This document shows, one piece after another, positions 35,628 to 44,112 of a stretch of DNA of 64,000 bases. Source of the DNA: Ch67 sp041395845 (GTDB taxonomy: Bacteria; Pseudomonadota; Gammaproteobacteria; Pseudomonadales; Ketobacteraceae); the NCBI GenBank assembly GCA_041395845.1, contig JAWKZS010000025.1, positions 4,209 to 68,208 of the forward strand, written 5' to 3'. The position numbers and the translations under genes were made by a program. Each line of letters begins with the position of its first letter. Position 1 is the first letter of the stretch. The notes beneath the pieces are model-generated. The model did not search any database. It had not been told where the DNA came from and was given only the letters and a program-made list of their open reading frames with translations.

Positions 35628-36469
35628 GCTGAACCTGCTCCTGTTGCCGTCGCAATATCACCCGCAGCATAGCGGGCCTTCCAGCCCTCGGTCAGGGCAA
35701 GCGTGTCATGATGCCAGGGATGAAAATCCCGCCGGTAGAAATCCAGAAAATCCTGCTTCAGCGTCTTTACCAGACCACCGCTGCCAAACAGAAACTGCAA
35801 ACCGTCGCGCCAGACACTGCGGTCAAACAACAGACCATCGCGACGCAGCATGTGCAACAGTCGCGCCGCCACGCGCACGCCGATCAGCAGCAAGGCAAAG
35901 TTCATCCAGATCACCCGGGTGCGATAGCGCCCACCCAGCGCCTGGTACACATCCCAGGCCACCGACTTGTGTTCGATCTCTTCCACCGCATGCCACTGCC
36001 ACAGCGCTTTCATCGCCGGGTCCGCATCCACCATCAGATCGCCGCGCAGAATCGCTGCGGACAGGATCGAGGTAATGTGTTCGCAGGACAGCGTTACCGC
36101 CAGCGCCTGCATCGGATTGAGCCAGCGCCGGATGATGCGGGTGGCACGATTCATCGAACGATCCATTTTGTCGATGTCATAACCCCAGCGCTTCATCAGG
36201 TGGTTGTATTTGTGATGCTCACGGGAATGAAAGGCTTCCTGCCCGATGAAGCCGCGGATCTGCTTTTTCAGTTGCGGGTCCTGCAGCTGTTCACGCACCT
36301 GACGCAGGCTGTAGATGAACAGATCCTCACCCACCGGCAGCGTCGTGGAAAACGCATCAAACAGGTGACTGATGAACGGCGAACCGGCATACCAGAATTT
36401 GGGTGTGCCGGGCGGGAAATCAATGCTGACCGGACGCGGCGTGATATCCAGATGGGCAGGTGTCGTCAT
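35624..36469 (-). CDS. PF10118-type diiron 'metal-dependent hydrolase' family protein
   Basis: This 281-residue helical protein has metal-ligand patterns FIGQEAFHSREHHKYN (about 70-85), LSCEHITS (about 127-134) and WHAVEEIEHKSVAWDVY (about 155-170). These are typical of the PF10118 family, which is predicted to bind two metal ions in a four-helix bundle. Despite the name hydrolase, the ligand spacing is of the diiron-oxygenase type, and the reaction is unknown. It is coupled to the acyltransferase gene by an ATGA overlap and follows the desaturase. Confidence 0.75.
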   Translation of the reverse strand: MTTPAHLDITPRPVSIDFPPGTPKFWYAGSPFISHLFDAFSTTLPVGEDLFIYSLRQVREQLQDPQLKKQIRGFIGQEAFHSREHHKYNHLMKRWGYDIDKMDRSMNRATRIIRRWLNPMQALAVTLSCEHITSILSAAILRGDLMVDADPAMKALWQWHAVEEIEHKSVAWDVYQALGGRYRTRVIWMNFALLLIGVRVAARLLHMLRRDGLLFDRSVWRDGLQFLFGSGGLVKTLKQDFLDFYRRDFHPWHHDTLALTEGWKARYAAGDIATATGAGSA

Positions 36470-36493
36470 GGAAAACTCCTCAGCCGTTGCTCA

Positions 36494-37410
36494 TCAGGAC
36501 TGCTCCAGTCCTGCCACCTGCGCCCGCTTGAGCTTGCGCAGCCGGTCCTGTGCCGACACGGTGTGAATGTCCCACACCCAGCCGCATTTTTCCGCGAACT
36601 TCAGGACATAATAACCATAATCCACCTGCCACCAGTCGTGGGAATTCTTGCCGGACTTGGGAAACGCATGGTGGTTGTTATGCCACGAACCACCCAGACT
36701 CAGCAGTGCAAACCAGAAATTGTTGCGGCTGTTATCCTTGCTGTTATACGGCTGTGTGCCCATCAGGTGACACACGGAGTTGACCATGAAGGTGCCCTGC
36801 TGGGTCACATACAGACGAATCACACCACCCAGCAGGAATCCACGCAGTGCTGCCTCCAGCGTGCCTTCCCACAGACCGCTGATAGCGGCAGGAATCAGCA
36901 ACCCCATAATCACCCAGGTGTAGTAGAAACTGTTTTTGGACAACCGGGTGATGATCGGGTCCTTGTACAGCCACAGTGCATTTTTATCTGGCAGTGGCGG
37001 CCGGTACGACCACTTCCACAACACCTGCGCATGCAGAAAGCCACGCAGCCAGCCTTTCACACCCCGGCCCTGATGCATCGGCGTGTGGTATCGGATTCCT
37101 GATCACTGAAACGGTGATGATGAATGTGATTGGTGGCCCAGGCGATCACCGTGCCTTGACCGCCCATGGAGGCAAACACCACCAGCAACCCCTTGAGCCA
37201 GGGTTTCACTTCGAACGACCGGTGGGAAAAGTAGCGGTGATAACCCAGCTCAATTCCCACGACGGTGACAAACCACATCAGGATCAGGCCGACGATATCC
37301 ACACCCTGCACGCCCGTGTTCAGCAACACGACCAGCCCAATCAGGGTTCCCACAAACGGCAACACATCCAGCAGGATGAAGTGGCGTTTCTGCATGGCGG
37401 AAATATTCAT
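36494..37410 (-). pseudogene. Fatty acid desaturase with a one-base frameshift
   Basis: The N-terminal piece (start ATG 37408-37410, after an AGGA) contains the first two histidine boxes, HRYFSH and HIHHHRFSDQESD, then shifts frame and stops at 37057-37059. The C-terminal piece continues in another frame from about position 37085 with TPMHQGRGVKGWLRGF and holds the third box, WHNNHHAFP. Together they make a full-length (about 305 residues) membrane desaturase of the delta-9 acyl-CoA/acyl-lipid type. Restoring one base near 37086-37090 rejoins the frames to read SD-P-HTPMHQG. No slippery heptamer is seen. It is either a recent inactivation or a base-calling error; both halves are otherwise intact. 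Confidence 0.85.
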
Positions 37411-37437
37411 CGCGTGATCCTGCAATACGGGTTTCGG

Positions 37438-37665
37438 TTACGCCAGTTTTGACTGGCACACATCCAGCAGCTGGGCAACGGTTTGCACGCCGTCCAGATC
37501 TTCCTGCACCAACGTGATGTTGAGCAGCTCCTGCAATTCCACCACGGTTTCGATCAGCACAAAGGAATCGGCCACCAGATCGGTCAGGCGGGCCGTTTCG
37601 GTTACCCGGGCAGGATCGATGCGCAATAGTTTGGCCAGTTCGCTGATCAGTTCTTGACGCTGCAT
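37438..37665 (-). CDS. Acyl/peptidyl carrier protein (first)
   Basis: This 75-residue protein has the four-helix carrier layout with LTDLVADSFVLIETVVELQE, where Ser34 in DSF is the 4'-phosphopantetheine site (DSL in most ACPs). It is too different from housekeeping AcpP to be the fatty acid synthase carrier. The ferritin-like diiron gene lies just upstream and the desaturase gene just downstream, so the carried acyl or aminoacyl chain could be their substrate. Confidence 0.85.
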   Translation of the reverse strand: MQRQELISELAKLLRIDPARVTETARLTDLVADSFVLIETVVELQELLNITLVQEDLDGVQTVAQLLDVCQSKLA

Positions 37666-37676
37666 GTCGTTGCTCC

Positions 37677-38240
37677 TCAGAACGCGTAGTTTTGTTTATC
37701 CAGAATATGACCGACGCGCTCATCATGCTCGGCGATCAGACGGCCGTAGACTTCTTCATCGGCCTTGCGATAGTGCTCGTAGGTTTTCCTGACCCGGTCG
37801 GCACCGTATTTTTCTTCCATCTGCTTGAGTGCTTCACCGACCCAGTGGATGTGCCATTTTTCGTCTTCCATGATGGTTTCGATGGTGGCACGCACGGCTG
37901 GATGCACGTCCTTGACTCGGGCATGGCGCGCATACTGGGAAATGATGCGACGCTCGAACACCTGGGTCAGGCAGAGAATTTCCATGATATTAGTCGGCAT
38001 CCCCGCCGCTTCGATGTAATGATCCTGATAGGCAAAGGTCATCTTCAGCGGGTCTCTGCCCATTTCGTTCAGTGCTTTGGTCCAGTACCAGGCATGCTGG
38101 CTTTCATCAGCAAAATGCTTGGTCAGGTCGTACTGGATCGGACCGGCCGGCAGCGACTTGGCGAGACGGGCAAAAAACTGCGCGCCGGAAATTTCGGAGT
38201 GACGGTAAAAACTTACAATCCAGTGATCATTGTCATTCAT
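37677..38240 (-). CDS. Ferritin-like diiron protein
   Basis: This 187-residue, all-helical protein has a textbook dinuclear iron site: Glu16, Glu46-x-x-His49, Glu96 and Glu127-x-x-His130. In sequence these appear as SEISGAQFF, DESQHAWYW, VFERRIISQ and MEDEKWHIH. The spacing fits small oxidases of the ferritin-like superfamily (rubrerythrin, MiaE or diiron oxygenase types). No rubredoxin domain or C-terminal CxxC is present. It overlaps the phosphopantetheinyl transferase stop (ATGA) and probably tailors a carrier-bound chain or protects the other iron enzymes. The exact role is unknown. Confidence 0.75.
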   Translation of the reverse strand: MNDNDHWIVSFYRHSEISGAQFFARLAKSLPAGPIQYDLTKHFADESQHAWYWTKALNEMGRDPLKMTFAYQDHYIEAAGMPTNIMEILCLTQVFERRIISQYARHARVKDVHPAVRATIETIMEDEKWHIHWVGEALKQMEEKYGADRVRKTYEHYRKADEEVYGRLIAEHDERVGHILDKQNYAF

Positions 38241-38803
38241 TGCGGAAACTCCATTTTGAAAGCGATCGACAACAGGCCGCCGGGCACTTCCAGACTCAGG
38301 TAACGGAAAAAGTGATAACGGTTGCCCTGCAGAATGCGTGCCGTACCATGTCGCCGGGACGGCTGCACCAACTCATACGCGGTCACCCAGCGCTGCTGAC
38401 CGTCACGGTCGGCCTTGTAACAGGCTTCCTTCACGGTCCAGATCCGCAGCCAGTCACGGGAACCGGCTGCCGGTAATTGCTGCTGCTCCCGCCGGGTCAG
38501 CATCAGGCGGGCGTGGCGAGCATCCAGCGCACGCCAGGGTTCATAATCGATACCGACACCGACGATGCCGGGCGCCCGCACCACCAGCGCGTAGGCGCAA
38601 TCACCGGCGTGCGTCAGCGAGTGATCCAGCTGCGCTCCCCGGATCGGTCGGTTGGCCAGCCTGCTCAGCCCGAGCCAGCGCAGCGCGGGTTGCAACAGGC
38701 GCCGCGCGCCGGCACTGGCATCATCACCACGACAGCGCCACACCCGCACCTCTGCCGGCAGGTATTCGCTGATCCGCTGCTCGATACCAGTCACGCGCTG
38801 CAT
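38237..38803 (-). CDS. 4'-phosphopantetheinyl transferase (Sfp/EntD type)
   Basis: This protein of about 188 residues contains GVGIDYEPW (magnesium site) and IWTVKEACYKADRDG (the WxxKEAxxK motif), and should transfer phosphopantetheine from CoA to the two cluster carriers. The ATG at 38801-38803 overlaps the stop of the reductase gene as TGATG, which suggests coupled translation. An ATG at 38821 would add six residues. A dedicated activator inside the operon is strong evidence that the unusual carriers are functional. Confidence 0.88.
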   Translation of the reverse strand: MQRVTGIEQRISEYLPAEVRVWRCRGDDASAGARRLLQPALRWLGLSRLANRPIRGAQLDHSLTHAGDCAYALVVRAPGIVGVGIDYEPWRALDARHARLMLTRREQQQLPAAGSRDWLRIWTVKEACYKADRDGQQRWVTAYELVQPSRRHGTARILQGNRYHFFRYLSLEVPGGLLSIAFKMEFPQ

Positions 38804-39897
38804 CAGACTTCTCGACCCCATTTGGTCTGGATCAGATAGCGCACGGTATTCAACACCAGCAGCTCCGGATCCGGCGCATGATATTGTGGCAATGCTGCAC
38901 GCAGATGATCATTCTGGAACGCCTTATCCACGAACAGCTGGCGGGCAAATGGCCGAATACTTTCCACCGCCTGCGACACCACCTGCCCGGACAGCCCTTT
39001 CAACTCATTGGCCAGCATTTCGAACAGTTCAAACTCGGTGAATAGCGGACGCAGAATCCGGCGTTTGCGGAAACCTTCGTCGGTGGAAAACACATTGAAG
39101 CAGGCGTCCACCAGCTTACCCAGTGGCAATGATTCCTCGCGACGGTGACAGACGTGATAAATCATTTTGTCAGCATCTGCGCTCATGCTGAGCGCAGCAA
39201 TGCTGTCTGCCACAAACTCGCCGGTGACCAGATAAATGTGAATATCTTCCTGGCCTGGCATGGTGGAAATCAATCCGTAGAACAGCAGCCGCATCGTGTT
39301 GTGGAACACGTTGTACTGCACCACACTGCCCGCATCATCATGGGAAATCACGGTGGCGACGCGGTAGATATGCCAGGGCAGATCATCAAATTCATTCTGC
39401 AGAATGGCTTCAGCTTCGCACTTGGAACGCTCATAGTGATTGGCAAACGGACCGGCCGGCGGCAGCGGTTGCTCCGCCACCACACCCTGGGTCAGACCCG
39501 CAGCATACGCCGTGCTCACATAGCAGAAGCGCTTCAGATTCGGACAGCGGCGCGCAAACGCCAGCATCTTGCGAGTGCCGTCACGATTGATCGCGTTGGC
39601 AACGTCCTCGGCCACATTGAACGCCGTCACTGCGGCGCCGTGGATGATGCGATCTACCCCCGCCGGATCCACACTGGCAAACGGCTCAGCGTCCGTCAGG
39701 TTGCCGGTATGAAGACTGATACGATCCAGCACGTCAGCACGCGCCGCGCGGATGGCAGATTCTTTGCTGGCAAATTCTTCAGCATCACGGGAACGCACCC
39801 ACAACAGCAGATGCGCATCGGTCTGGGCCAGCAGGCGATCGCAGATCATGCTGCCGATATAACCATCGGCGCCGGTAATCAGAATGGTTTCTGCCAT
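38803..39897 (-). CDS. Thioester-reductase-like extended SDR (fatty acyl reductase type)
   Basis: This 364-residue protein has the NAD(P)-binding motif ITGADGYIGS and RIIHGAAVTAFN, the catalytic Tyr-x-x-x-Lys in HYERSKCEAE, and a C-terminal region as in NAD_binding_4 (male sterility/thioester reductase) domains. Such enzymes release carrier- or CoA-bound acyl chains as aldehydes or alcohols. A nucleoside-sugar epimerase role is less likely given the ACP neighbours. The gene sits nine bases after the second ACP gene. Confidence 0.75.
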   Translation of the reverse strand: MAETILITGADGYIGSMICDRLLAQTDAHLLLWVRSRDAEEFASKESAIRAARADVLDRISLHTGNLTDAEPFASVDPAGVDRIIHGAAVTAFNVAEDVANAINRDGTRKMLAFARRCPNLKRFCYVSTAYAAGLTQGVVAEQPLPPAGPFANHYERSKCEAEAILQNEFDDLPWHIYRVATVISHDDAGSVVQYNVFHNTMRLLFYGLISTMPGQEDIHIYLVTGEFVADSIAALSMSADADKMIYHVCHRREESLPLGKLVDACFNVFSTDEGFRKRRILRPLFTEFELFEMLANELKGLSGQVVSQAVESIRPFARQLFVDKAFQNDHLRAALPQYHAPDPELLVLNTVRYLIQTKWGREV

Positions 39898-39906
39898 GAC
39901 CTGCCC

Positions 39907-40149
39907 TTATTGCGCCGCAAAAAACGCAGCGTGAATGGTATTCAGTGAATAGAAATTTTCCGGTTGCACCTGATCGATATCCACCGGACGCCCCTGCAGG
40001 TGTTCGAGGAACAGAATCAGATCCATGATCTGGATCGAGGTCAGGATTTTCTGTTCCAGCAGCGCGGTGTCATCACCCAGACTGTCAGCGGCTACCTGGG
40101 GATTCTTCACAAGAATCCATTCGCGGATTTTGGTCTTGAAGTCGCTCAT
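39907..40149 (-). CDS. Acyl carrier protein (second, divergent)
   Basis: This 80-residue protein keeps the carrier fold pattern (KIREWILVKNPQ, LTSIQIMDLILFLEHLQ). The modified serine would be Ser38 in TSI in place of DSL. It overlaps the AurF-like gene (ATGA), so the oxygenase and this carrier are made together. The loss of the Asp before Ser is unusual and would show whether the phosphopantetheinyl transferase here is adapted to it. Confidence 0.7.
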   Translation of the reverse strand: MSDFKTKIREWILVKNPQVAADSLGDDTALLEQKILTSIQIMDLILFLEHLQGRPVDIDQVQPENFYSLNTIHAAFFAAQ

Positions 40150-41009
40150 AGTGCTGGGGCCTCGGTCATCATGCCGTTTTCAAGGAAATACTGGATGCAG
40201 CTGGCAGACACTGCTTCGCGGTGCGTCCGGCAAACCGGTGACGTCCACGCCTTCTGGTACAGGTCATAGCTGTTGTCGATCCCGGCATCCGCATACACCG
40301 CCGGGTTGTAGTATTCCCGCCAGGTGGACACCATGTAGTTGGCCAGATAAGACTGCACCCCGGCCACGGTTTCCGGCTTCCAGGTCGGTGACCATTGGTC
40401 GAACAGTTTTTTGGTCAGCTCACGGCCGAACGCCAGATGGCGGGATTCATCATTGTGGTGATACTGGTTGATCTGCTGTGCCAACGGGTGCAAACGCTCG
40501 TCGCGCCCCATGCGAAGATTGTAGTGATCCACCAGCTCTTCAAATATCACCACCTTGGCAAAGAACAGGAAATCCGCTTCGCCCTTTTCATACTTGCGCG
40601 GAAAACTCATTTTCTTGTCGGCGTACACCTTCTTGCCATAGCGATGACAGAAGGTGCCGAACACGGTCATATGCTTGTTTTCTTCATCGAGAAAGTGGTG
40701 CAGGTATTCCGACAGCTCCGGATTCCAGTCCATGTAATAGAGATGATCGGCCAGGCCGCCAATCAGGGCTTTTTCACCATGGATGTTCAGGCCGAAGAAA
40801 TTCACGGTTTCCCAGAACGCCAAACGCTTCTGCTGGGCTTCATCGAGCGCGGCAAATTCTTCCAGGCCATAAATGGAAATGAGTTCCGGCGAAAAATACC
40901 ATTCGTCGAGGCTCAGGGTTTCCGGCCACTGAAACACTTCATAGGGGCTGTTGTAACGCTTGACGGAAGCGTCACTCAGTTTACGGGCGATGCGGGCGAG
41001 TCTTTCCAT
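40146..41009 (-). CDS. AurF-like diiron oxygenase
   Basis: This 287-residue helical protein matches the p-aminobenzoate N-oxygenase AurF family (PF11583) in its ligand pattern: Glu110-x-x-His113 (LDEENKHM), FEELVDHY around 156-163 and Glu188-x-x-His191 (DESRHLAFG). AurF itself oxidises an aryl amine to a nitro group, and related enzymes hydroxylate amines or carbons of carrier-bound chains. The substrate here is unknown. It starts at the stop of the KAS III-like gene (TAATG) and overlaps the second ACP gene. Confidence 0.8.
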   Translation of the reverse strand: MERLARIARKLSDASVKRYNSPYEVFQWPETLSLDEWYFSPELISIYGLEEFAALDEAQQKRLAFWETVNFFGLNIHGEKALIGGLADHLYYMDWNPELSEYLHHFLDEENKHMTVFGTFCHRYGKKVYADKKMSFPRKYEKGEADFLFFAKVVIFEELVDHYNLRMGRDERLHPLAQQINQYHHNDESRHLAFGRELTKKLFDQWSPTWKPETVAGVQSYLANYMVSTWREYYNPAVYADAGIDNSYDLYQKAWTSPVCRTHREAVSASCIQYFLENGMMTEAPAL

Positions 41010-41983
41010 TAGTCAGCGACCTTTTCCAGAAGAATGCACGACCAGTTCAATCCGAAACCGGCCATGGGTAAAAGAATCTTGTCACCGGGCTGAATCCTGC
41101 TATCGGCCTGCACCGTTTTCAGATTGATGATGTTGTCACCGGAAATGCAGTGACCCGCGGTGCCGATGGTCGGCATCAGGATGCGCTCGAAATCAAATCG
41201 CAACACACTGGCCAGAATGCGCCAGGCTTTCTGGTTGGTGTTCTGGGGCACGATCCACTGCACATCAGCGGGCGTAATGCCGGCCTTGCGGCACAGCTCC
41301 GTGATCATGCGGTGGCTGTAACTGAAGTAGAAACCCGCGGTTTCTTCATCATTGGCGGTCGCCATGGCACCATTGGTGATGTGGTGGGCGCCCAGATAGC
41401 GATAGCCCCGCGGTGTACGACTGACCATACAGGCCGCGCCACCATCGGAAATCAGGTTATAGGCCTGCTCATAGACGGCGCCGGGCGGAAAGCGATCGGC
41501 CGTGATGCAAAGGATCTGCTGCAGGTCCGGTTCCGCTTTCAGCATGGCATTGGCCACCCGGATGGAGCCGAGCATGCCGGTACAGGCCTGCTGGTTGATG
41601 CCCATGACAAAGGACTTGTCCATGCCGAAGTCCGACTGCAACCGGCTGGCGGGAAAATCCATCAGGTGTTTGACGTCGCGACTGCTATCGAACTGCGCCA
41701 CATCGCCATTGTTGCCATTGAGCGGCAGACAGGTGACATACAGGATGGCGTCTGTTTCGGGCAACAGATCGCGGGTCTGGGGATAGCTGGACAGCATGTC
41801 ATCCAGGGCGCCCCGGGCCAGGTCATAAGCGCTTTCGTCTTCACAGAAGTGGTGAGCTGCAAAGCCGGCGTCGGCCAGGGCACTGGCGGCGGAAAACAGC
41901 GCACCATCCTGTTCGGCCTGCACCAGACTGCGCTGGCGTGCGCCCAACCGGTACGCGGGAAAATCCAGGTAAATGTCGCTCAT
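41009..41983 (-). CDS. KAS III-like ketosynthase/acyltransferase with altered active site
   Basis: This 324-residue thiolase-fold protein has the nucleophile Cys134 in NQQACTGMLGS and overall FabH length. However, the histidine of the usual VPHQAN is Gln (VPQNTN, 245-250). The normal GNTSAAS Asn region reads IGTAGHCISGDN, supplying His278 and Asp283 instead. This suggests an acyl-transfer or otherwise atypical reaction rather than standard decarboxylative condensation. It is the first gene of the minus-strand operon. A candidate promoter lies in the 373-base divergent gap upstream. Confidence 0.8.
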   Translation of the reverse strand: MSDIYLDFPAYRLGARQRSLVQAEQDGALFSAASALADAGFAAHHFCEDESAYDLARGALDDMLSSYPQTRDLLPETDAILYVTCLPLNGNNGDVAQFDSSRDVKHLMDFPASRLQSDFGMDKSFVMGINQQACTGMLGSIRVANAMLKAEPDLQQILCITADRFPPGAVYEQAYNLISDGGAACMVSRTPRGYRYLGAHHITNGAMATANDEETAGFYFSYSHRMITELCRKAGITPADVQWIVPQNTNQKAWRILASVLRFDFERILMPTIGTAGHCISGDNIINLKTVQADSRIQPGDKILLPMAGFGLNWSCILLEKVAD

Positions 41984-42356
41984 TGACTCTATCCCACATC
42001 CTTCTTCGGTAGCGTTTACGCGCCAAAAAGGAAAACAAAAGAAAATTTCGGTTAAAGTTTAGACGAAGCCCGCATAATTGGCTATTTTTTAACCATCAGT
42101 GATTTTGCTGATATGCTTATAAAAGCCTGCTGCTATGGGTCGACACTCTATATCATGCCGGTTTCGAGTCAATGAAAGTTAATAAAACGCTACATTTTGG
42201 CGGGCAAAACCAACAATTTGGCGACCTTCCGGTCAGCCTGGGAAATTACATTCCCTAACAAATCGCTAATGATTTGGTAAGGAGAAGAACGGCTGCTGTG
42301 CTCTATTCTTATAAAGGACAGGCATAAACAACCCACTTTGATATCCCGGAAAGGTC
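41984..42356. promoter_or_regulatory. AT-rich divergent regulatory gap of the biosynthetic cluster
   Basis: This 373-base gene-free stretch separates the KAS III operon (minus) from the acyl-AMP ligase operon (plus) and is noticeably richer in A and T than the genes around it. TTGACT at 42167-42172 and TAGAGT at 42145-42150, read on the minus strand with a 16-base spacer, form a plausible sigma70 promoter for the minus operon. A TATTCTTATAAAG stretch at 42304-42316 could hold the plus promoter -10. No coding frame or structured RNA was recognised. Confidence 0.5.
42145..42172 (-). promoter_or_regulatory. Candidate sigma70 promoter of the minus-strand operon
   Basis: On the minus strand TTGACT (-35, five of six matching TTGACA) is followed 16 bases later by TAGAGT (-10, four of six). 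The start of transcription would fall near 42138, leaving a leader of about 155 bases before the KAS III-like ATG. It is a pattern match only. Confidence 0.35.
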
Positions 42357-44084
42357 ATGTTTAAGAGTTCGAACCGCGTCGAAAGTGAAAAGGATATGGC
42401 CGCAGCACTGGATTCATGTTCGTTTTCGAACCTTGTAGAAACCGCCGCCAGCCACTACGGACGCCACCCGGCATTCTCCGACCGCAGTGGTGGCGCATGG
42501 CAATCCATTGATTTCCTGGCGGTGCGCCGGCACAGCTTCGCCCTGGCACACTGGCTGATGGAACAGGGACTGAACGGACGTTGCATGATCCTGTCGGAAT
42601 CCCGGATCGAATGGCCCCTGACCTTTTTCGGTATTACCTGCGCCGGCGGCGTGGCGGTTCCGGTGGACGCAAAATCCACGGCGGCTGAACTGGCAACGTT
42701 CCTGACCTGCACCAACCCCGGCGTGCTGCTGGTATCACCCCGACTGCGCAAACTGGCCGCCGAGGCCGGCAGCGCGGCAAACTGGTCTGGCACCCTGCTG
42801 GTGATGGACATTCACAGTACTGAGTCCGACAGCCTGGGCGGTTTGCCAGCCGCACCCGCGCAGGTGCAGTGGCCGGCGCATCATCCACACCAGACGGCGG
42901 TTATTGCCTTTACCTCCGCGACTTCCGGTCAGCCCAAGGCCGTGCAGACCAGCGCCGGCAACCTGTTCCACCAGATGCAGTCACTGAAAAACCTGTTCAA
43001 CAGCAAACCTGGCGATGCTTTCCTGTCCCTGCTGCCACTCAATCATCTGCTGGAATTGTCCTGTGGTTTTCTCACCGTATTCTGCTGCGGCGCCCATGTG
43101 AATTTTCTGAATTCCATTCTGCCCCACGAAATCAAGGACGCACTCAAGCAGCGTGATATTACCCACATGATTGTGGTACCGCTGCTGATGGAAATGATCC
43201 GCAAGGGCATCGAGCGCAATTTCCAGAACCGGCTCGGCGCACAAGGCAAAACCCTGCTGCAGGCGCTGCAAACCGCATCGAGCCTGTCTCCCAGCCATCA
43301 GGTTCGCCGTTTTCTGAACCGTTTCATTCTGAATGAACTGGGGCCGCGTCTGAATACCGTGATTGTCGGCGGCGCGACACTGGATGCCTCCACCGTGAAT
43401 TTCTTCAGCAACATCGGCATCAACGCCTGCCAGGGTTACGGCCTGACCGAAACCAGCCCGGTGGCTACCGTCAATCCGCCCTATCGCATTCGCAAAGGTT
43501 CGGTCGGCAAGCCACTGCCTGGCTGCAAGGTTCGCATCGATCGCCAGCCCGGCGAACGCATCGGCGAGATTCTGGTGAAAGGCCCCTGCATCATGAACGG
43601 TTATCTGGATGATCCGGACCTGACCCGCGCAGTGATGGACGAGCGCGGCTGGTTCCGCACTGGCGACCTGGGTTATCTGGACAGCCAGGGTTATCTGTTC
43701 ATTACCGGCCGCAAGAAAAATCTGATCGTGCTGGAAGGTGGCAAAAAGGTGTATCCGGAAGAAGTGGAAAAGGCGCTGTCGGCCAGCCTGCTGTTTCAGG
43801 AACTCTGTGTCACCGCCATCAAGGTGGACCATCCGTCATTCGCCGGGCGCAAGACCGAACAGGTATGCGCCGTCATCGTGCCGCAACCCACATTGCTGGC
43901 AGAGCATGACAGTGCAGCGCTGCAGGCGCTGTGTGAAGCCGAAGTACAGCGTCTGACCGCCGATCTGTCGGCCTACAAGCGGCCTACCCGCATCATCGTC
44001 CAGTCTGCAGAACTGCCCAAGACGCGCACCGGCAAGGTGAAAGCGCCCCTGGTGCAGCAACAGCTGGCTAACCATTTTTCCTGA
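42357..44084 (+). CDS. Long-chain acyl-AMP/acyl-CoA ligase
   Basis: This 575-residue ANL-family enzyme has YGLTETSPVATV, RGWFRTGDLGYLD, ITGRKKNLIVLEGGKKVYPEEVE and the C-terminal lysine in KTRTGKVKAP. Its phosphate loop reads FTSATSGQPKAVQ instead of the common TSGTTGxPKG, an unusual variant. Features fit fatty acid activation (the GRKKN/GKK motif is typical of acyl-CoA synthetases). It can feed a fatty acid to CoA or to one of the cluster ACPs. A GGAAAGG sits very close to the ATG at 42357; an ATG at 42396 is an alternative. Followed after 28 bases by the exporter fusion. Confidence 0.8.
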   Translation: MFKSSNRVESEKDMAAALDSCSFSNLVETAASHYGRHPAFSDRSGGAWQSIDFLAVRRHSFALAHWLMEQGLNGRCMILSESRIEWPLTFFGITCAGGVAVPVDAKSTAAELATFLTCTNPGVLLVSPRLRKLAAEAGSAANWSGTLLVMDIHSTESDSLGGLPAAPAQVQWPAHHPHQTAVIAFTSATSGQPKAVQTSAGNLFHQMQSLKNLFNSKPGDAFLSLLPLNHLLELSCGFLTVFCCGAHVNFLNSILPHEIKDALKQRDITHMIVVPLLMEMIRKGIERNFQNRLGAQGKTLLQALQTASSLSPSHQVRRFLNRFILNELGPRLNTVIVGGATLDASTVNFFSNIGINACQGYGLTETSPVATVNPPYRIRKGSVGKPLPGCKVRIDRQPGERIGEILVKGPCIMNGYLDDPDLTRAVMDERGWFRTGDLGYLDSQGYLFITGRKKNLIVLEGGKKVYPEEVEKALSASLLFQELCVTAIKVDHPSFAGRKTEQVCAVIVPQPTLLAEHDSAALQALCEAEVQRLTADLSAYKRPTRIIVQSAELPKTRTGKVKAPLVQQQLANHFS

Positions 44085-44112
44085 ATCACGCGCAGCAACG
44101 AAGGAGTTATCC

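Noticed and set aside
37057..37110. Programmed ribosomal frameshift in the desaturase
   Set aside because: No slippery heptamer or run of identical bases is seen at the junction; a lost base explains it better.
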